From: Citromicrobium sp.
GTDB taxonomy: Bacteria; Pseudomonadota; Alphaproteobacteria; Sphingomonadales; Sphingomonadaceae
Length of the DNA: 28,815 bases
Direction of reading: 5' to 3'
NCBI GenBank assembly: GCA_002712945.1
Contig: PAVA01000022.1
Coordinates: forward strand, 1-28,815
Made by a program: the position numbers and the translations under genes. The notes beneath the pieces are model-generated. The model was not told the origin of the DNA. It did no database searches and worked only from the letters and a program-made list of their open reading frames with translations. This document shows positions 5,805 through 17,049 of this stretch, piece after piece. How positions within the stretch are numbered: position 1 is the stretch's first letter; each line of letters starts with the position of its first letter.

Positions 5805-7241
5805 ATGAACGGCCACGCGTCTGAGAGTTTATCTGTTCCTGATAGGTTCGAAATTTTAGAACGACGTACCGACGATGAGCAGTTAAAGGGAATTATCGTT
5901 CCGGTAGAAAGCGGTTTATCTGAAATTGATCGAATATATGGCGAGATGACCGGTGCACACAGAGGCGCGTTCCGTGTCCTTCGCGGCAAGCCGGGATCAG
6001 GTAAGTCCACCTTTTTACACACCCTTGGGCAGTTTCGCGAGGGCGTGAAGACGTTCTCAGTTCCCAGAAGCTCTGATATCCGTGAATTTTTAAGCAGCGC
6101 TGAGGGGGGTGATCACCTAACAGTATTCGTACTTGAAGAGCGCGAGGCAGCAACCACCTTTACTGATAGAGAGTTGGAAGATTGGCTTCACGCAATAAAC
6201 GGATTTATCCGTACCGAACGGGGTGAAAGATCACTTGTTGTCTGGCCATGCAACACCGATCAGTTGATGGATCGTGTAGTTTCTATTTCAGAACAGGTTG
6301 GCGGAGATGCGCTCCTAGGGAATGAAGAGCCTGCGCTTGAGTTTAAAGGGCCGGATAAATCAGCCTTCGAAAAGATTGCTGCCGCGACCGTATCTACTCT
6401 GAACCAAGGGGCGCAGTTTGCAGACCTAGGTATAAGCGAAGCGCGCCTCAGCGAGCTTTCAGCTAAAGCGGACACCATTGGCGGCTTTCTGGGATCTTTA
6501 AGAAGTGAAATTCATAAGCAAAAAGGACTAGTAGATAAACTTCTCAAGCTTGAGCAGGCCCGTCTTTGGATCGTCGTTGTAGCAGGCAATGAGCCCGATC
6601 AAGCCGTCGCCGCTTTAACGCGCGGAAGCTACGCGGCTTTCGATATTGAGCGACTCATGTCTAGTACAGACGCAAATATTGTTAAAGAACTAAAAAACCA
6701 CCCTGAGAGACTTGGGATTCTCGCTAATTCTCTCGACGCGAAGATTTTGCATTTACCCGTCCTTACAGCTCTTTCTATCGCGAGGGCTTACGCATCCGAT
6801 GCGTTGAAGGAAAGAATGAGGGCAGTGGGACTCAGCCTGAAGCCAGACAAAGAGCGTGACGCCCTAGACCGGCTAAAGAACACCGAGATATTTAAAATCT
6901 TTTCAATGGGGAAACAGGGAGTTGGCAGTGTCGGAAAGAAGCCCGGTTCATCGAGTGTCGAGGCTTTCGAGAAACTCGCTGGGATTGCCCGATCTAACGA
7001 TGCGGCTATTAATCGCGCAATTGGTGAGGCGCTAGTCGCCTCGGGTGTCATCAGTGGATACGATGTCGAGCAGGATTTTGGTTCCGGCCTCACTCGTCGC
7101 ACTGATATTGTCGCTGAACATACAGGCGGGCCGATTAGGATTGAGGTTATGTGGCGTTCTACAACCGGACGCGCACAGATCGCTAACTACGCCCTTCAAA
7201 AGCTAGCCAACTACGGTCGCGCACTTGGCCACCTCGAATAA
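5805..7241 (+). CDS. P-loop NTPase with C-terminal nuclease-like domain; possible defence protein
   Basis: A 478-aa protein. Walker A GKPGSGKST is at residues 61-69, a Walker B-like strand LTVFVLEE at 105-112 and a sensor-like WPCN at 147-150. The middle (about 190-330) is helical and includes RLWIVVVAGNEPDQAVAAL. The last 80 residues have the layout of a restriction-endonuclease-like fold: helix with Glu408, Asp434 in RRTDIVAEH, then RIEVMWR with Glu447, then helix ANYALQKLANYGRAL. The usual Glu-x-Lys lysine is replaced by Met449, so cleavage activity is uncertain. ATG 5805 is preceded by AGGGG at 6 nt; GTG 5799, overlapping the upstream TGA, is an alternative. AT-rich codon use matches its partner. 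NTPase plus nuclease-like domain in an acquired cassette suggests phage or plasmid defence, but that is inference. Confidence 0.75.
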   Translation: MNGHASESLSVPDRFEILERRTDDEQLKGIIVPVESGLSEIDRIYGEMTGAHRGAFRVLRGKPGSGKSTFLHTLGQFREGVKTFSVPRSSDIREFLSSAEGGDHLTVFVLEEREAATTFTDRELEDWLHAINGFIRTERGERSLVVWPCNTDQLMDRVVSISEQVGGDALLGNEEPALEFKGPDKSAFEKIAAATVSTLNQGAQFADLGISEARLSELSAKADTIGGFLGSLRSEIHKQKGLVDKLLKLEQARLWIVVVAGNEPDQAVAALTRGSYAAFDIERLMSSTDANIVKELKNHPERLGILANSLDAKILHLPVLTALSIARAYASDALKERMRAVGLSLKPDKERDALDRLKNTEIFKIFSMGKQGVGSVGKKPGSSSVEAFEKLAGIARSNDAAINRAIGEALVASGVISGYDVEQDFGSGLTRRTDIVAEHTGGPIRIEVMWRSTTGRAQIANYALQKLANYGRALGHLE

Positions 7242-7316
7242 GCGCAATGTACTCACCGGCGTAGCCTTATCACTCACTAGCGCTTCCTCGCCTGTGAAGG
7301 GATAGGCTGCGGTTAC

Positions 7317-10325
<3,009 letters not shown>

Positions 10326-10331
10326 AGGGCG

Positions 10332-10360
10332 CGTGTTCCGCTTGTGTTCTTGTCTGTCAA
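10332..10360 (-). promoter_or_regulatory. Proposed uvrA promoter
   Basis: Reading the reverse strand, a perfect -35 TTGACA (10355-10360) is followed after 17 bp by AACACG (10332-10337), a weak -10. Transcription would begin around 10325, at or next to the A of the ATG. No Shine-Dalgarno is seen before uvrA, which agrees with a leaderless or near-leaderless message. Confidence 0.5.
10335..10349 (-). promoter_or_regulatory. LexA (SOS) operator of uvrA
   Basis: GTTC-CGCTTGT-GTTC on the forward strand (GAAC-N7-GAAC toward uvrA) is an exact match to the alphaproteobacterial LexA box, GTTC with a 7-nt spacer. It ends 10 bp before the uvrA ATG and lies within and beside the proposed -35/-10 spacer, a position suited to repression. 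uvrA is a standard SOS gene, which makes the match meaningful. Confidence 0.85.
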
Positions 10361-10568
10361 GGATGCCGGTCGGCCTATCCGCAAGGAAGCGAGCGAGGAG
10401 CACGCACGGTTTCGCCGGGTCGCGGCAGATGTGGTGTGGCGGAGTGGGATTTCCAATCGCGCCGAGCGCTGGATCGTTGGCACTGCGCTCTAGAGGCGAA
10501 GGGGGCGCCAGTTCAAAGCGATTGGAAAAAACGACGGCGACGTGCGCGAGCGCATAGGTTAGGCTGCT

Positions 10569-12449
10569 TCATTCATCGAGGTGTTCCCGAAGGTCCGTGG
10601 ATATGCGGGCGTGGGTCTCCCTGGCCTTGGCGCAATTGAATGTCGCACCTTCCTTTTCGAATATATGAGCTGCCTTCTCAGCATGCTCTAATGCTTTTTC
10701 CAGCGTCTTGATCGCTATTTCCGTAGGCTCCATGGCCGCCCGGCACTGGAGCAAAATCGCTATGTTTTCTTCACCGTCAGCTCCCTCTATTTGGTTGCCA
10801 TTCTCAGTAAAGAAGTTACATGCGATACGGGCCTCATCGACCGCTTCACTCATGATCTTCGCACTATTTTTGAGAAGTGCGAGCATGGCCAAGACACCCG
10901 ACGTGTTATTCCGGGCACTCATGACGAGCAGGTCCTCACCCTCTTTCGCGAAAACTTCTCGGGCATCTCGAAAAGCATCAATGGCCTCCTCGCATCGCTT
11001 GATGGCCTTTTCGCCTGCCTCGTCGTGCCCTCCGATCGCAAGTGCCGATCCATGGCGATTTCTGCATTCGGCCCACAAGAGAGGAAAGTCCTCCTTGCGG
11101 ATTGCGCCCTCAGCCTCCGTCAAATGCGTGAGAGCGTCCTCAATGTAGCCCACTCGCTCGCCATCGTCACTGCGCTGACCCAACCGTGAGAGAACTAGGC
11201 CGCGATCAGAATAGACCGTCGCCTTCAGAAAGGGATGCGAGTGGGTCGATTCCAGTTTGATGAGATCGGCGAGGACAGCATCGGCGGCTTCAAGTTCGCC
11301 GCCGTCCAGACGCAGCCCCCTGTAGAATAGTTCGGTCGCGCATTGGACGGCGATCATCCCAGCCGCTGTTACATCGAACGGCCGCAACTTCTCGGAAGCG
11401 CTAAGCCACACGCTGGTCGCTTCCGGCCAATCGCCTTCGAGCAGAAGGGCCTGCGCTTCGGCATCCGCAAATTCGGCACTCTCCCTCGCGCGCTCGGCAG
11501 TGCGGGCGTTGAGCAGTTGCCGAGCGTTCCGATAAAGCCTTGCGGCCAGAGCATGATCGTATTCCTCAAGCGCCTCTTGCGCCGATGCTTTGATCGAAGC
11601 GATCCGGTTATCGAACGTTTTGATCCGACGAACCTGCGCCAGCAGACGATCATGCCTCAATTTGAATGCAATTACCGCCTGAGCCAGCTCGCCATCGGTA
11701 GAGCCAGGCAAAGCTTCCAGCTCAGAAATTATCGTTTCACGCAGCACAGAGGATGGGATTTCGACGTGCCCTTCCAATAACTTTTCTATCCGCACCATTC
11801 TCTCAAAAATTTTTTCGTCGTTTTCCCTTAGGGCTTTCGTGTGTTTAGCTTGCAGCCCCAAACCCTCGTCCAGTTTTTTCTCTAGTCTCGCGACGCCCCT
11901 GCCGATATCGGCAAGAAACCAAGGAAAGAGCTTTTGCGCATATTCCGGCTCGGCAAGCGCAGCTTCCAGCGACGCTTCGAGCACCTCAAGTGCGAAAATG
12001 CGGGCGGTCCTGCTTGATCCCTCTTCCCCTTCCATACGGAAAATCCGACAATCGTCGCGCAGCGCTAGACGATCGACAATCATCCGCGCGGCCTTCGTCG
12101 GATAGGGCTGGTTATCGACGATCGTCAGGCCGAGATCCTTCGCCGGAGGGATAGCTTCGAGCAGGTGAGACGCCAGCCGCTCGTCGGCAGCATTGAGATC
12201 GGCCTCCTTCACCCAATCTCCACGCGCCTTCGCTTCCCAACGCTGGCGGATCGCCTTTTGATGCCGTTTCAGCAATGCGGAATTGCCAAGCCCGAAGGTC
12301 TGCTTTGCCTCGCCCCACAACTGCATGAGCTTCGATCCGCCGATGATCGCGCCGACCGTGATCCCACCGTCGAGCATGCCGAACGCATAGGCCCCCCAAC
12401 AGCACCCGATGGCGGTGACTGGCTCAAGACATTTCCACTTAAGCGCCAA
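10569..12449 (-). CDS. Large helical TPR-like protein of unknown function
   Basis: About 626 aa from TTG 12449, which has AAGGGAGGA 6 nt upstream; GTG at 12455 sits too close to that site, and GTG 12503 is the longest option. After a short hydrophobic segment rich in Gly/Ala (AYAFGMLDGGITVGAIIGG) comes a charged region with QPYPTKAARMIVDRLALRDDC, a coiled-coil stretch (VARLEKKLDEGLGLQAKHTK) and then roughly 350 residues of repeating helical pairs resembling tetratricopeptide repeats (for example YDHALAARLYRNARQLL and KALEHAEKAAHIFEKEGATF). No catalytic motif is seen. Composition is less GC-rich than uvrA or the SDR gene on either side, suggesting acquisition. A scaffold, sensor or defence-associated TPR protein are all possible. 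Confidence 0.65.
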   Translation of the reverse strand: MALKWKCLEPVTAIGCCWGAYAFGMLDGGITVGAIIGGSKLMQLWGEAKQTFGLGNSALLKRHQKAIRQRWEAKARGDWVKEADLNAADERLASHLLEAIPPAKDLGLTIVDNQPYPTKAARMIVDRLALRDDCRIFRMEGEEGSSRTARIFALEVLEASLEAALAEPEYAQKLFPWFLADIGRGVARLEKKLDEGLGLQAKHTKALRENDEKIFERMVRIEKLLEGHVEIPSSVLRETIISELEALPGSTDGELAQAVIAFKLRHDRLLAQVRRIKTFDNRIASIKASAQEALEEYDHALAARLYRNARQLLNARTAERARESAEFADAEAQALLLEGDWPEATSVWLSASEKLRPFDVTAAGMIAVQCATELFYRGLRLDGGELEAADAVLADLIKLESTHSHPFLKATVYSDRGLVLSRLGQRSDDGERVGYIEDALTHLTEAEGAIRKEDFPLLWAECRNRHGSALAIGGHDEAGEKAIKRCEEAIDAFRDAREVFAKEGEDLLVMSARNNTSGVLAMLALLKNSAKIMSEAVDEARIACNFFTENGNQIEGADGEENIAILLQCRAAMEPTEIAIKTLEKALEHAEKAAHIFEKEGATFNCAKARETHARISTDLREHLDE

Positions 12450-12593
12450 ATGCACTCCTCCCTTCTCACTACAATCCCCCGCGTCGCACACCCGGTCAAG
12501 CACATAAGCATCCGCGCGCCGTCCCCCTCTCCCGGAACATCCGACCCGCGCAATCGTCGGTTAGTCAAACGACATAATCGAAGGACACAACCC

Positions 12594-13196
12594 ATGAACG
12601 TACTCGTCTCCGGCGCGACCGGGCACACGGGCCAGCGCCTCGTCCCGCAGCTGATCGAAGCCGGGCACTCCCCCATTGCTCTCGTCCGCGAAGGGTCCGA
12701 CACGTCGACGCTCCCGGCGGGCTGCACGACCCGCAAGGGCGACCTGACCGACCTGCCCCAGGACGTGTGCGAGGGCGTGGACGCCGTCATTTTCGCCGCA
12801 GGATCGGGCAGCAAGACCGGACCGGACATGACCGACAAGGTCGACCGCGACGGAGCCAAGGCACTCGTCGACCGGGCGAAGGCGGCGGGCGCCAAGCGCT
12901 TCGTGATGCTGAGCGCGCGCGGGGTCGACGACCCCGATCCGGATTCGGACATGTATCACTACGCGCTCGCCAAGAAGGACGCCGACGATCATCTGAAGGC
13001 CTCGGGCGTCGCATACACCATCGTCCGGCCCGGCCCGCTAACGAAGGCCGACGGCAAGCGCGACATTCGCCTGGGCGACGATGTAGAAGGCGACGGGACG
13101 ACCGCTCGCGGAGACCTGGCCGCGGTGCTGGTGCGCGCGGTCGACGACGATGCGCTGGCAAACCGCGTGGTCGCCATGGAATCGGCGGGCCTCTAA
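12594..13196 (+). CDS. NAD(P)-binding atypical SDR-family protein
   Basis: A 200-aa protein with the Rossmann motif GATGHTG at residues 7-13, near the very N-terminus, FAAGSGSKTG at the second-strand region, and AKRFVMLSARGVDDP followed by YHYALAKKDADDHLKASG and YTIVRPGPLT. This is the pattern of the NmrA-like/SDR5 group (YhfK/YtfG-type), which bind NAD(P)H and serve as reductases or redox sensors. The specific substrate is unknown. ATG 12594 has AAGGA 9 nt upstream. It is a single gene, divergent from the TPR-like gene, and a hairpin lies after its stop. Confidence 0.85.
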   Translation: MNVLVSGATGHTGQRLVPQLIEAGHSPIALVREGSDTSTLPAGCTTRKGDLTDLPQDVCEGVDAVIFAAGSGSKTGPDMTDKVDRDGAKALVDRAKAAGAKRFVMLSARGVDDPDPDSDMYHYALAKKDADDHLKASGVAYTIVRPGPLTKADGKRDIRLGDDVEGDGTTARGDLAAVLVRAVDDDALANRVVAMESAGL

Positions 13197-13223
13197 CTCC
13201 CCCCGCCCGATCGAGCCCGCCAC

Positions 13224-13246
13224 GACCTGCGTAAAAACCGCAGGTC
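13224..13246 (+). terminator. Hairpin after the SDR gene
   Basis: GACCTGCG (13224-13231) pairs with CGCAGGTC (13239-13246) across the A-rich loop TAAAAAC. There is no T-run after it, so as an intrinsic terminator it is imperfect; it may instead be a structured leader of the next gene. Confidence 0.4.
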
Positions 13247-13321
13247 GGTAGCAGCGATTTGCCTCGGTCCATCTTTGCCCGTAGATCATCCACGGGTCGC
13301 GTTTCTTTGGGGGGACGTGAG

Positions 13322-13849
13322 ATGTTCTTGAAAACAATTGCCTATGCCGCAGGCCTTGCCGGGGCGGCGGGTGTCGCATCGCTTGCCATTCCGGCGGCGG
13401 CGCAGGATGGCGGCCTGATGCAGACGCCGTGTATGAAGCGGGTCGTGCACAACGGCAAGCCGGGCCTCCAGTACGACAAGAGCATGAGCGAGTCCGCCGC
13501 CTGCCGCGAGTTCACCGCCCAGGCGGAGCGGACCTATCTTGCCGAGGCGGCACGCTACAAGCGCGACGTGCTCGACAATATGGTTGCCGCCGAAGCCGCG
13601 CTGAAGACGCTCGGCACCTCGCACGATGCCATGTATGCGGCCCATGCGCCGCTGGCGGCGGAAAAGCAGGCGCTGGATGCGATGCGCGCCGATCTCATCG
13701 CCAGCCCCAGCCGTTCGGGCCGCGCCCGCTACGACGCGCGGCTTGCCGAATACCAGGCAATGATCGCCCGGTTCGAGCAGGCGCGCGATCGCTACAAGGC
13801 CGAATACGACCAGTATCAGGCCAGCTACGGCGCGCTCTACCCGAAATGA
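13322..13849 (+). CDS. Secreted coiled-coil hypothetical protein
   Basis: A 175-aa protein from ATG 13322, preceded by GGGGGGACG. Residues 1-28 are a signal peptide (LAGAAGVASLAIPAAAQD). The mature part has cysteines in QTPCMKRVV and ESAACREF that may form a disulfide, then long Ala/Glu/Arg-rich helices (YLAEAARYKRDVLDNMVAAE and RYDARLAEYQAMIARFEQAR) likely to be coiled coil in the periplasm. No family is recognised. It ends right before a strong terminator, so it is the last gene of its transcript. Confidence 0.7.
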   Translation: MFLKTIAYAAGLAGAAGVASLAIPAAAQDGGLMQTPCMKRVVHNGKPGLQYDKSMSESAACREFTAQAERTYLAEAARYKRDVLDNMVAAEAALKTLGTSHDAMYAAHAPLAAEKQALDAMRADLIASPSRSGRARYDARLAEYQAMIARFEQARDRYKAEYDQYQASYGALYPK

Positions 13850-13860
13850 TCGGCGGGAGA

Positions 13861-13893
13861 GGCGGGCGCGCATCGATCCGCGCCCGCCTTTCT
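13861..13893 (+). terminator. Intrinsic terminator after the coiled-coil protein gene
   Basis: A perfect 10-bp stem GGCGGGCGCG (13861-13870) / CGCGCCCGCC (13879-13888) with an 8-nt loop, followed by TTTCTCC, 12 nt after the stop codon. Confidence 0.8.
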
Positions 13894-13926
13894 CCTTCTC
13901 CCCGCAAGCATGTTATCGCCGGGGGC

Positions 13927-14478
13927 ATGCATCGCCTGTTCGTCGCCCTGCGCCCGCCGGAGACCATCCGCGATCACCTGATCGATACGATGGAAGGCCT
14001 CGACGGCGCACGCTGGCAATCCGACGACCAGTTGCACCTGACCTTGCGCTTCATCGGCGAGGTCGATGCCATGCAGGCCGAGGATCTCGCCAGCGCGCTG
14101 GCCCACGTCCGTCTTGCGCCCTTCGTGCTTCGCCTGCGCGGCGTCGGGACGTTCGAGCACAAGGGACACACTACGGCGCTGTGGGCCAGGGTCGAGGAAA
14201 GCGAGCCGCTCGCGATCCTCCACCGCCGGGTCGAGCGGGCGTGCCGAGCCGCGGGACTCGAACCGGAGAGGCGCAAGTTCGTGCCGCATGTTACCATCGC
14301 GCGAACCAACACCTCGACCGGCCCGGTCGGCGACTGGCTAGCGAAACACGGGCGGCTTGCCCTCCCCGACTGGCCGGTCGACCGCTTCCATCTCGTCGAA
14401 AGCAGGCTCGAACGCGGCGGAGCGCATTACGAGCCGGTGGTGGAGTTTGCACTCTCCGGCCCCTCGCCACCGCCCTAG
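13927..14478 (+). CDS. thpR: RNA 2',3'-cyclic phosphodiesterase (2H family)
   Basis: A 183-aa member of the 2H phosphoesterase superfamily, which opens 2',3'-cyclic phosphates on RNA ends (formerly called 2'-5' RNA ligase LigT). The two catalytic motifs are present: HLTL at residues 37-40 and HVTI at 121-124, each in the usual context (QLHLTLRFIGEV and FVPHVTIART). Length fits the family, and MHRLFVALRPP is the typical N-terminus, which fixes ATG 13927. No clear Shine-Dalgarno precedes it. It has its own transcript, because a terminator lies just upstream. Confidence 0.92.
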   Translation: MHRLFVALRPPETIRDHLIDTMEGLDGARWQSDDQLHLTLRFIGEVDAMQAEDLASALAHVRLAPFVLRLRGVGTFEHKGHTTALWARVEESEPLAILHRRVERACRAAGLEPERRKFVPHVTIARTNTSTGPVGDWLAKHGRLALPDWPVDRFHLVESRLERGGAHYEPVVEFALSGPSPPP

Positions 14479-14554
14479 GGGTTCCTACGGCAGTTGACTC
14501 TTCGCCCGGCAAATCAGACCCTTGCCCCGGGTCGCGCTTGGGGAGGGGGTTCCC

Positions 14555-15736
14555 ATGACACTACGCGGGTTTTTGCCGAACGGACTTTCCATACTGTCTC
14601 TTGCCGTATGCGCCGCACTCGTCGGCTCGCCGGCCTTCGCGCAGGGTGCGGATGGCGAGGACGAGACCGAGGAGGAAGCGGAAAAGAAGTCGCCGATCGA
14701 GCAGGCGACCGAGCTCGTCAACGCGGTCGCGGCGATGGCGGACGACAAGAACGTCCAGGTCACCGCGGATGCGGAAAAGACCGGGCAGTTCGAGATAGAC
14801 CTCCTCGGGCTGGGCGCGACAGCCGAAATGGCGCGGCAAATCTCCGAAACCTTGTGCGGAAAGGCGGGGAAAGAAGAAGAGCGCTGCAAGCCGGGCGAGT
14901 CCAAGCGCACGATATTGGTTCTCGCGGACGGCGAAAGCTATGTTTTCGGCCTTCCTGCTGTCATCGGTCGCGAGATGGACGCGCTGCTTACAGAGGCGAT
15001 CGACATCCTCTCGCAGGAGGCAGGTCTCGTCGATCCATTCGTCGCGAGGGCTAACGAGTTCATCGGTGCGGCGGAAGCCCTGGCAGGGCTGCTGCGCAAC
15101 GAGCGAACCCTCAAGGAATTCACTATCGCCTCGGTATCCGACCGGCTCCTCGCGGATGCGGTCGCGGTGCAGCTGGCGAGCCATGGGGTCGAAAGCCGCA
15201 CTCTCCTCGGATCGCCCGGAACGCGGATCGGCCTGGAACTCCCGCCTATCGACGAGCTTGCGGGCGATCATTCGCTGGCCGAAAAATACGCCGGTCTGCT
15301 CGTTCTAAGAGGGCGTTTCGCAAGCGCGCCGGATGGTCCGAAAGCGAAGTGGGTCGAAAAATTCGACGCTTTCGACAAGACAAGCCGGACGAAGCCAAAG
15401 GATGGTGAGGCGCCGCTGGTGGTGGCGCTCAATGCCGACGGAATCGAACGTGACCTCGATGGCATATTGCTGGTCGATCTCTCGGTCAGTGGAGGCACGC
15501 GGACCACATCCAAGAACTTCGGGACCACCGTTCTCGGACTCGACCCATTCCGCGTAACCGGCGGGCTCGGAGCAACCTACTTGTACTACCCGGCCACCGC
15601 GAACCAGCGTTCCTCACCTGCGGCCTGGGGCGCGGTTTCCTGCGCCACGGACGAGTTGCGGCTGGACGAGGTTCGCAAGGTCGATTTCGCCGGGGGCAAG
15701 GATGCGGTCTGCCGCGTCATCGGGGCGCTGCCCTAG
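14555..15736 (+). CDS. Secreted hypothetical protein (393 aa)
   Basis: ATG 14555 follows GGGGAGGGGG at good spacing. Residues 1-30 form a signal peptide (LSLAVCAALVGSPAFAQG), followed by an acidic patch (DGEDETEEEAEKK) and a mixed alpha/beta periplasmic protein. Features include ESKRTILVLADGESYVFGLP, LLADAVAVQLASHGVESRTL, and a late cysteine pair in GAVSCATDELR and KDAVCRVIG that may form a disulfide. I recognise no family and no catalytic motif. It stands alone, converging with the sulfotransferase-like gene; the 50-bp gap between them holds a weak hairpin. Confidence 0.7.
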   Translation: MTLRGFLPNGLSILSLAVCAALVGSPAFAQGADGEDETEEEAEKKSPIEQATELVNAVAAMADDKNVQVTADAEKTGQFEIDLLGLGATAEMARQISETLCGKAGKEEERCKPGESKRTILVLADGESYVFGLPAVIGREMDALLTEAIDILSQEAGLVDPFVARANEFIGAAEALAGLLRNERTLKEFTIASVSDRLLADAVAVQLASHGVESRTLLGSPGTRIGLELPPIDELAGDHSLAEKYAGLLVLRGRFASAPDGPKAKWVEKFDAFDKTSRTKPKDGEAPLVVALNADGIERDLDGILLVDLSVSGGTRTTSKNFGTTVLGLDPFRVTGGLGATYLYYPATANQRSSPAAWGAVSCATDELRLDEVRKVDFAGGKDAVCRVIGALP

Positions 15737-15786
15737 GTGCTTCCCCCCCGCCCCCCGCGAGCTGACTGCGCAGGTCAGACCACCCC

Positions 15787-16788
15787 TCAGAACAGCGTCT
15801 GCTTGAGCGGCACGTCGAGCCCGGCCTGCTTCGCGATGAGGCCGATCCACTCGCCGACCTTGGCGATCTCGTCTTCCACCACCGCGCTTTGCGTGGCGGC
15901 GGCGTCCTCGCGCGCTTTGTCGGCGTAGTCGCGGCCCGTCTTGGCGTCGCGGGTGAAGACCGGGCCCTCGGCGATCTCGCGTGCCCGGCCCGCGTCGATC
16001 CCGACCCCGGTGAAGCTGCCGATGGCGGCAAGGGTCTGCGCACGCTCCGCATCGAAGCGGTCGCCGTCGAGCACCCGCACCCGGTCGCCATACTGGCGCG
16101 CGACCGCATCGAAATAGCGCTGGTTGAGGAACCACGCGAGGCCGCCCGCCTGCAGATCGGTCATCGCGAATTGCTCGCGCCCGTCCATGCCGAGGTCCAT
16201 CCCGGCATAGCCCATCAGTTCGAGATAGAGCTGGCGCGCCCAGCGCCGCCCCATCATCCCCTTGCGGATCACCGCCGCGAGGAAGGAGGGCAGCGGATTG
16301 GTCATCAGGATCGCGCGGGCCTGCGGCGCGGCGTTCATCAGCGCTGGGATCAGCCGGTTGGCGTGGTTGGTCGGCTTGGCGAACACCGCCTCGCCCTGCC
16401 CCCAGGGGCGCGACAGCAGATCGACCACCGGCTTCACCAGCGGTTCGCCCGCGGACCCCGCATTGACCAGCCCGGCGAACACGCCCGGTTCGCTCAGCCC
16501 CGCCGAGACGCCGGGAATCTCAAGCGCGCGTGCCAGCAGGGTCGAGCGGCAGAAAGCGGTGTGGAACACGAAGTGGATCGGCCCGGTCTCGGCGGCCCCT
16601 GTCTCGGCGACGGCGTTCTGCACCTCGGCCCAGGGCAGCGCCTGCGTGGGGCCCTGCCGGTCCGCAAGGAAAGCCGGTTCGGCCAGCGCCGCACGCTCCA
16701 GCTGCAGAAATTCGATGGTCCGCGCACCGGGATCGATCCGGTGCGGCAGCCAGTGCGGGTCGGCGAGGAGCGTGCGGGGATCGGTCAT
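15787..16788 (-). CDS. Sulfotransferase-like P-loop protein
   Basis: A 333-aa cytoplasmic protein from ATG 16788; GTG 16794, two codons earlier, is equally possible. The stretch HFVFHTAFCRSTLLARAL at about residues 72-89 resembles the 5'-phosphosulfate-binding loop of sulfotransferases, and RAILMTNPLPSFLAAVIRKG resembles the 3'-phosphate-binding part where an Arg/Ser contacts PAPS. RVRVLDGDRFDAERAQTL is a plausible later strand-helix. Activity and acceptor are unknown; overall this is a family-level guess from motif shape. The gene is single, diverging from the lysozyme group and converging with the preceding secreted protein. Confidence 0.55.
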   Translation of the reverse strand: MTDPRTLLADPHWLPHRIDPGARTIEFLQLERAALAEPAFLADRQGPTQALPWAEVQNAVAETGAAETGPIHFVFHTAFCRSTLLARALEIPGVSAGLSEPGVFAGLVNAGSAGEPLVKPVVDLLSRPWGQGEAVFAKPTNHANRLIPALMNAAPQARAILMTNPLPSFLAAVIRKGMMGRRWARQLYLELMGYAGMDLGMDGREQFAMTDLQAGGLAWFLNQRYFDAVARQYGDRVRVLDGDRFDAERAQTLAAIGSFTGVGIDAGRAREIAEGPVFTRDAKTGRDYADKAREDAAATQSAVVEDEIAKVGEWIGLIAKQAGLDVPLKQTLF

Positions 16789-16872
16789 CGCCACCAGCCG
16801 CTAGCCCAGTCGCACCAAGAGCGCAAAAGATTGCCGAAATGCAAGTCGGCGGGGCTGGCCGTGGGCATGATC

Positions 16873-16906
16873 GGACGAGTTGCGGACCCTCCAGGGGGAC
16901 TCGTCC
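16873..16906. promoter_or_regulatory. Inverted repeat in the divergent intergenic region
   Basis: GGACGAGT (16873-16880) and ACTCGTCC (16899-16906) are perfect 8-bp arms around an 18-nt loop, between the sulfotransferase-like gene and the lysozyme group. It could be an operator or a leader hairpin of the forward transcript. Confidence 0.35.
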
Positions 16907-16986
16907 GTTGATAGGGCGAATGGGACAAGTGCCTGACCGCAAACGGCAACAGGCCCCCAGACCAGACGCAACAGGAGGACGCGAGC

Positions 16987-17049
16987 ATGATCGCCCGCCC
17001 GGCGACACAGGAGAGACAGAGCATCCGGCGCGAGGCCAGCGCCCGATGA
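16987..17049 (+). CDS. 20-residue ORF coupled to the lysozyme gene
   Basis: ATG 16987 has a perfect AGGAGG (16973-16978) 8 nt upstream, stronger than that of any nearby gene. The ORF reads MIARPATQERQ...REASAR and its TGA overlaps the lysozyme ATG as ATGA (17046-17049). The lysozyme start itself has only a weak GAGG. The arrangement suggests a small upstream ORF whose translation couples to the lysozyme; no function is proposed for the peptide. Confidence 0.4.
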   Translation: MIARPATQERQSIRREASAR

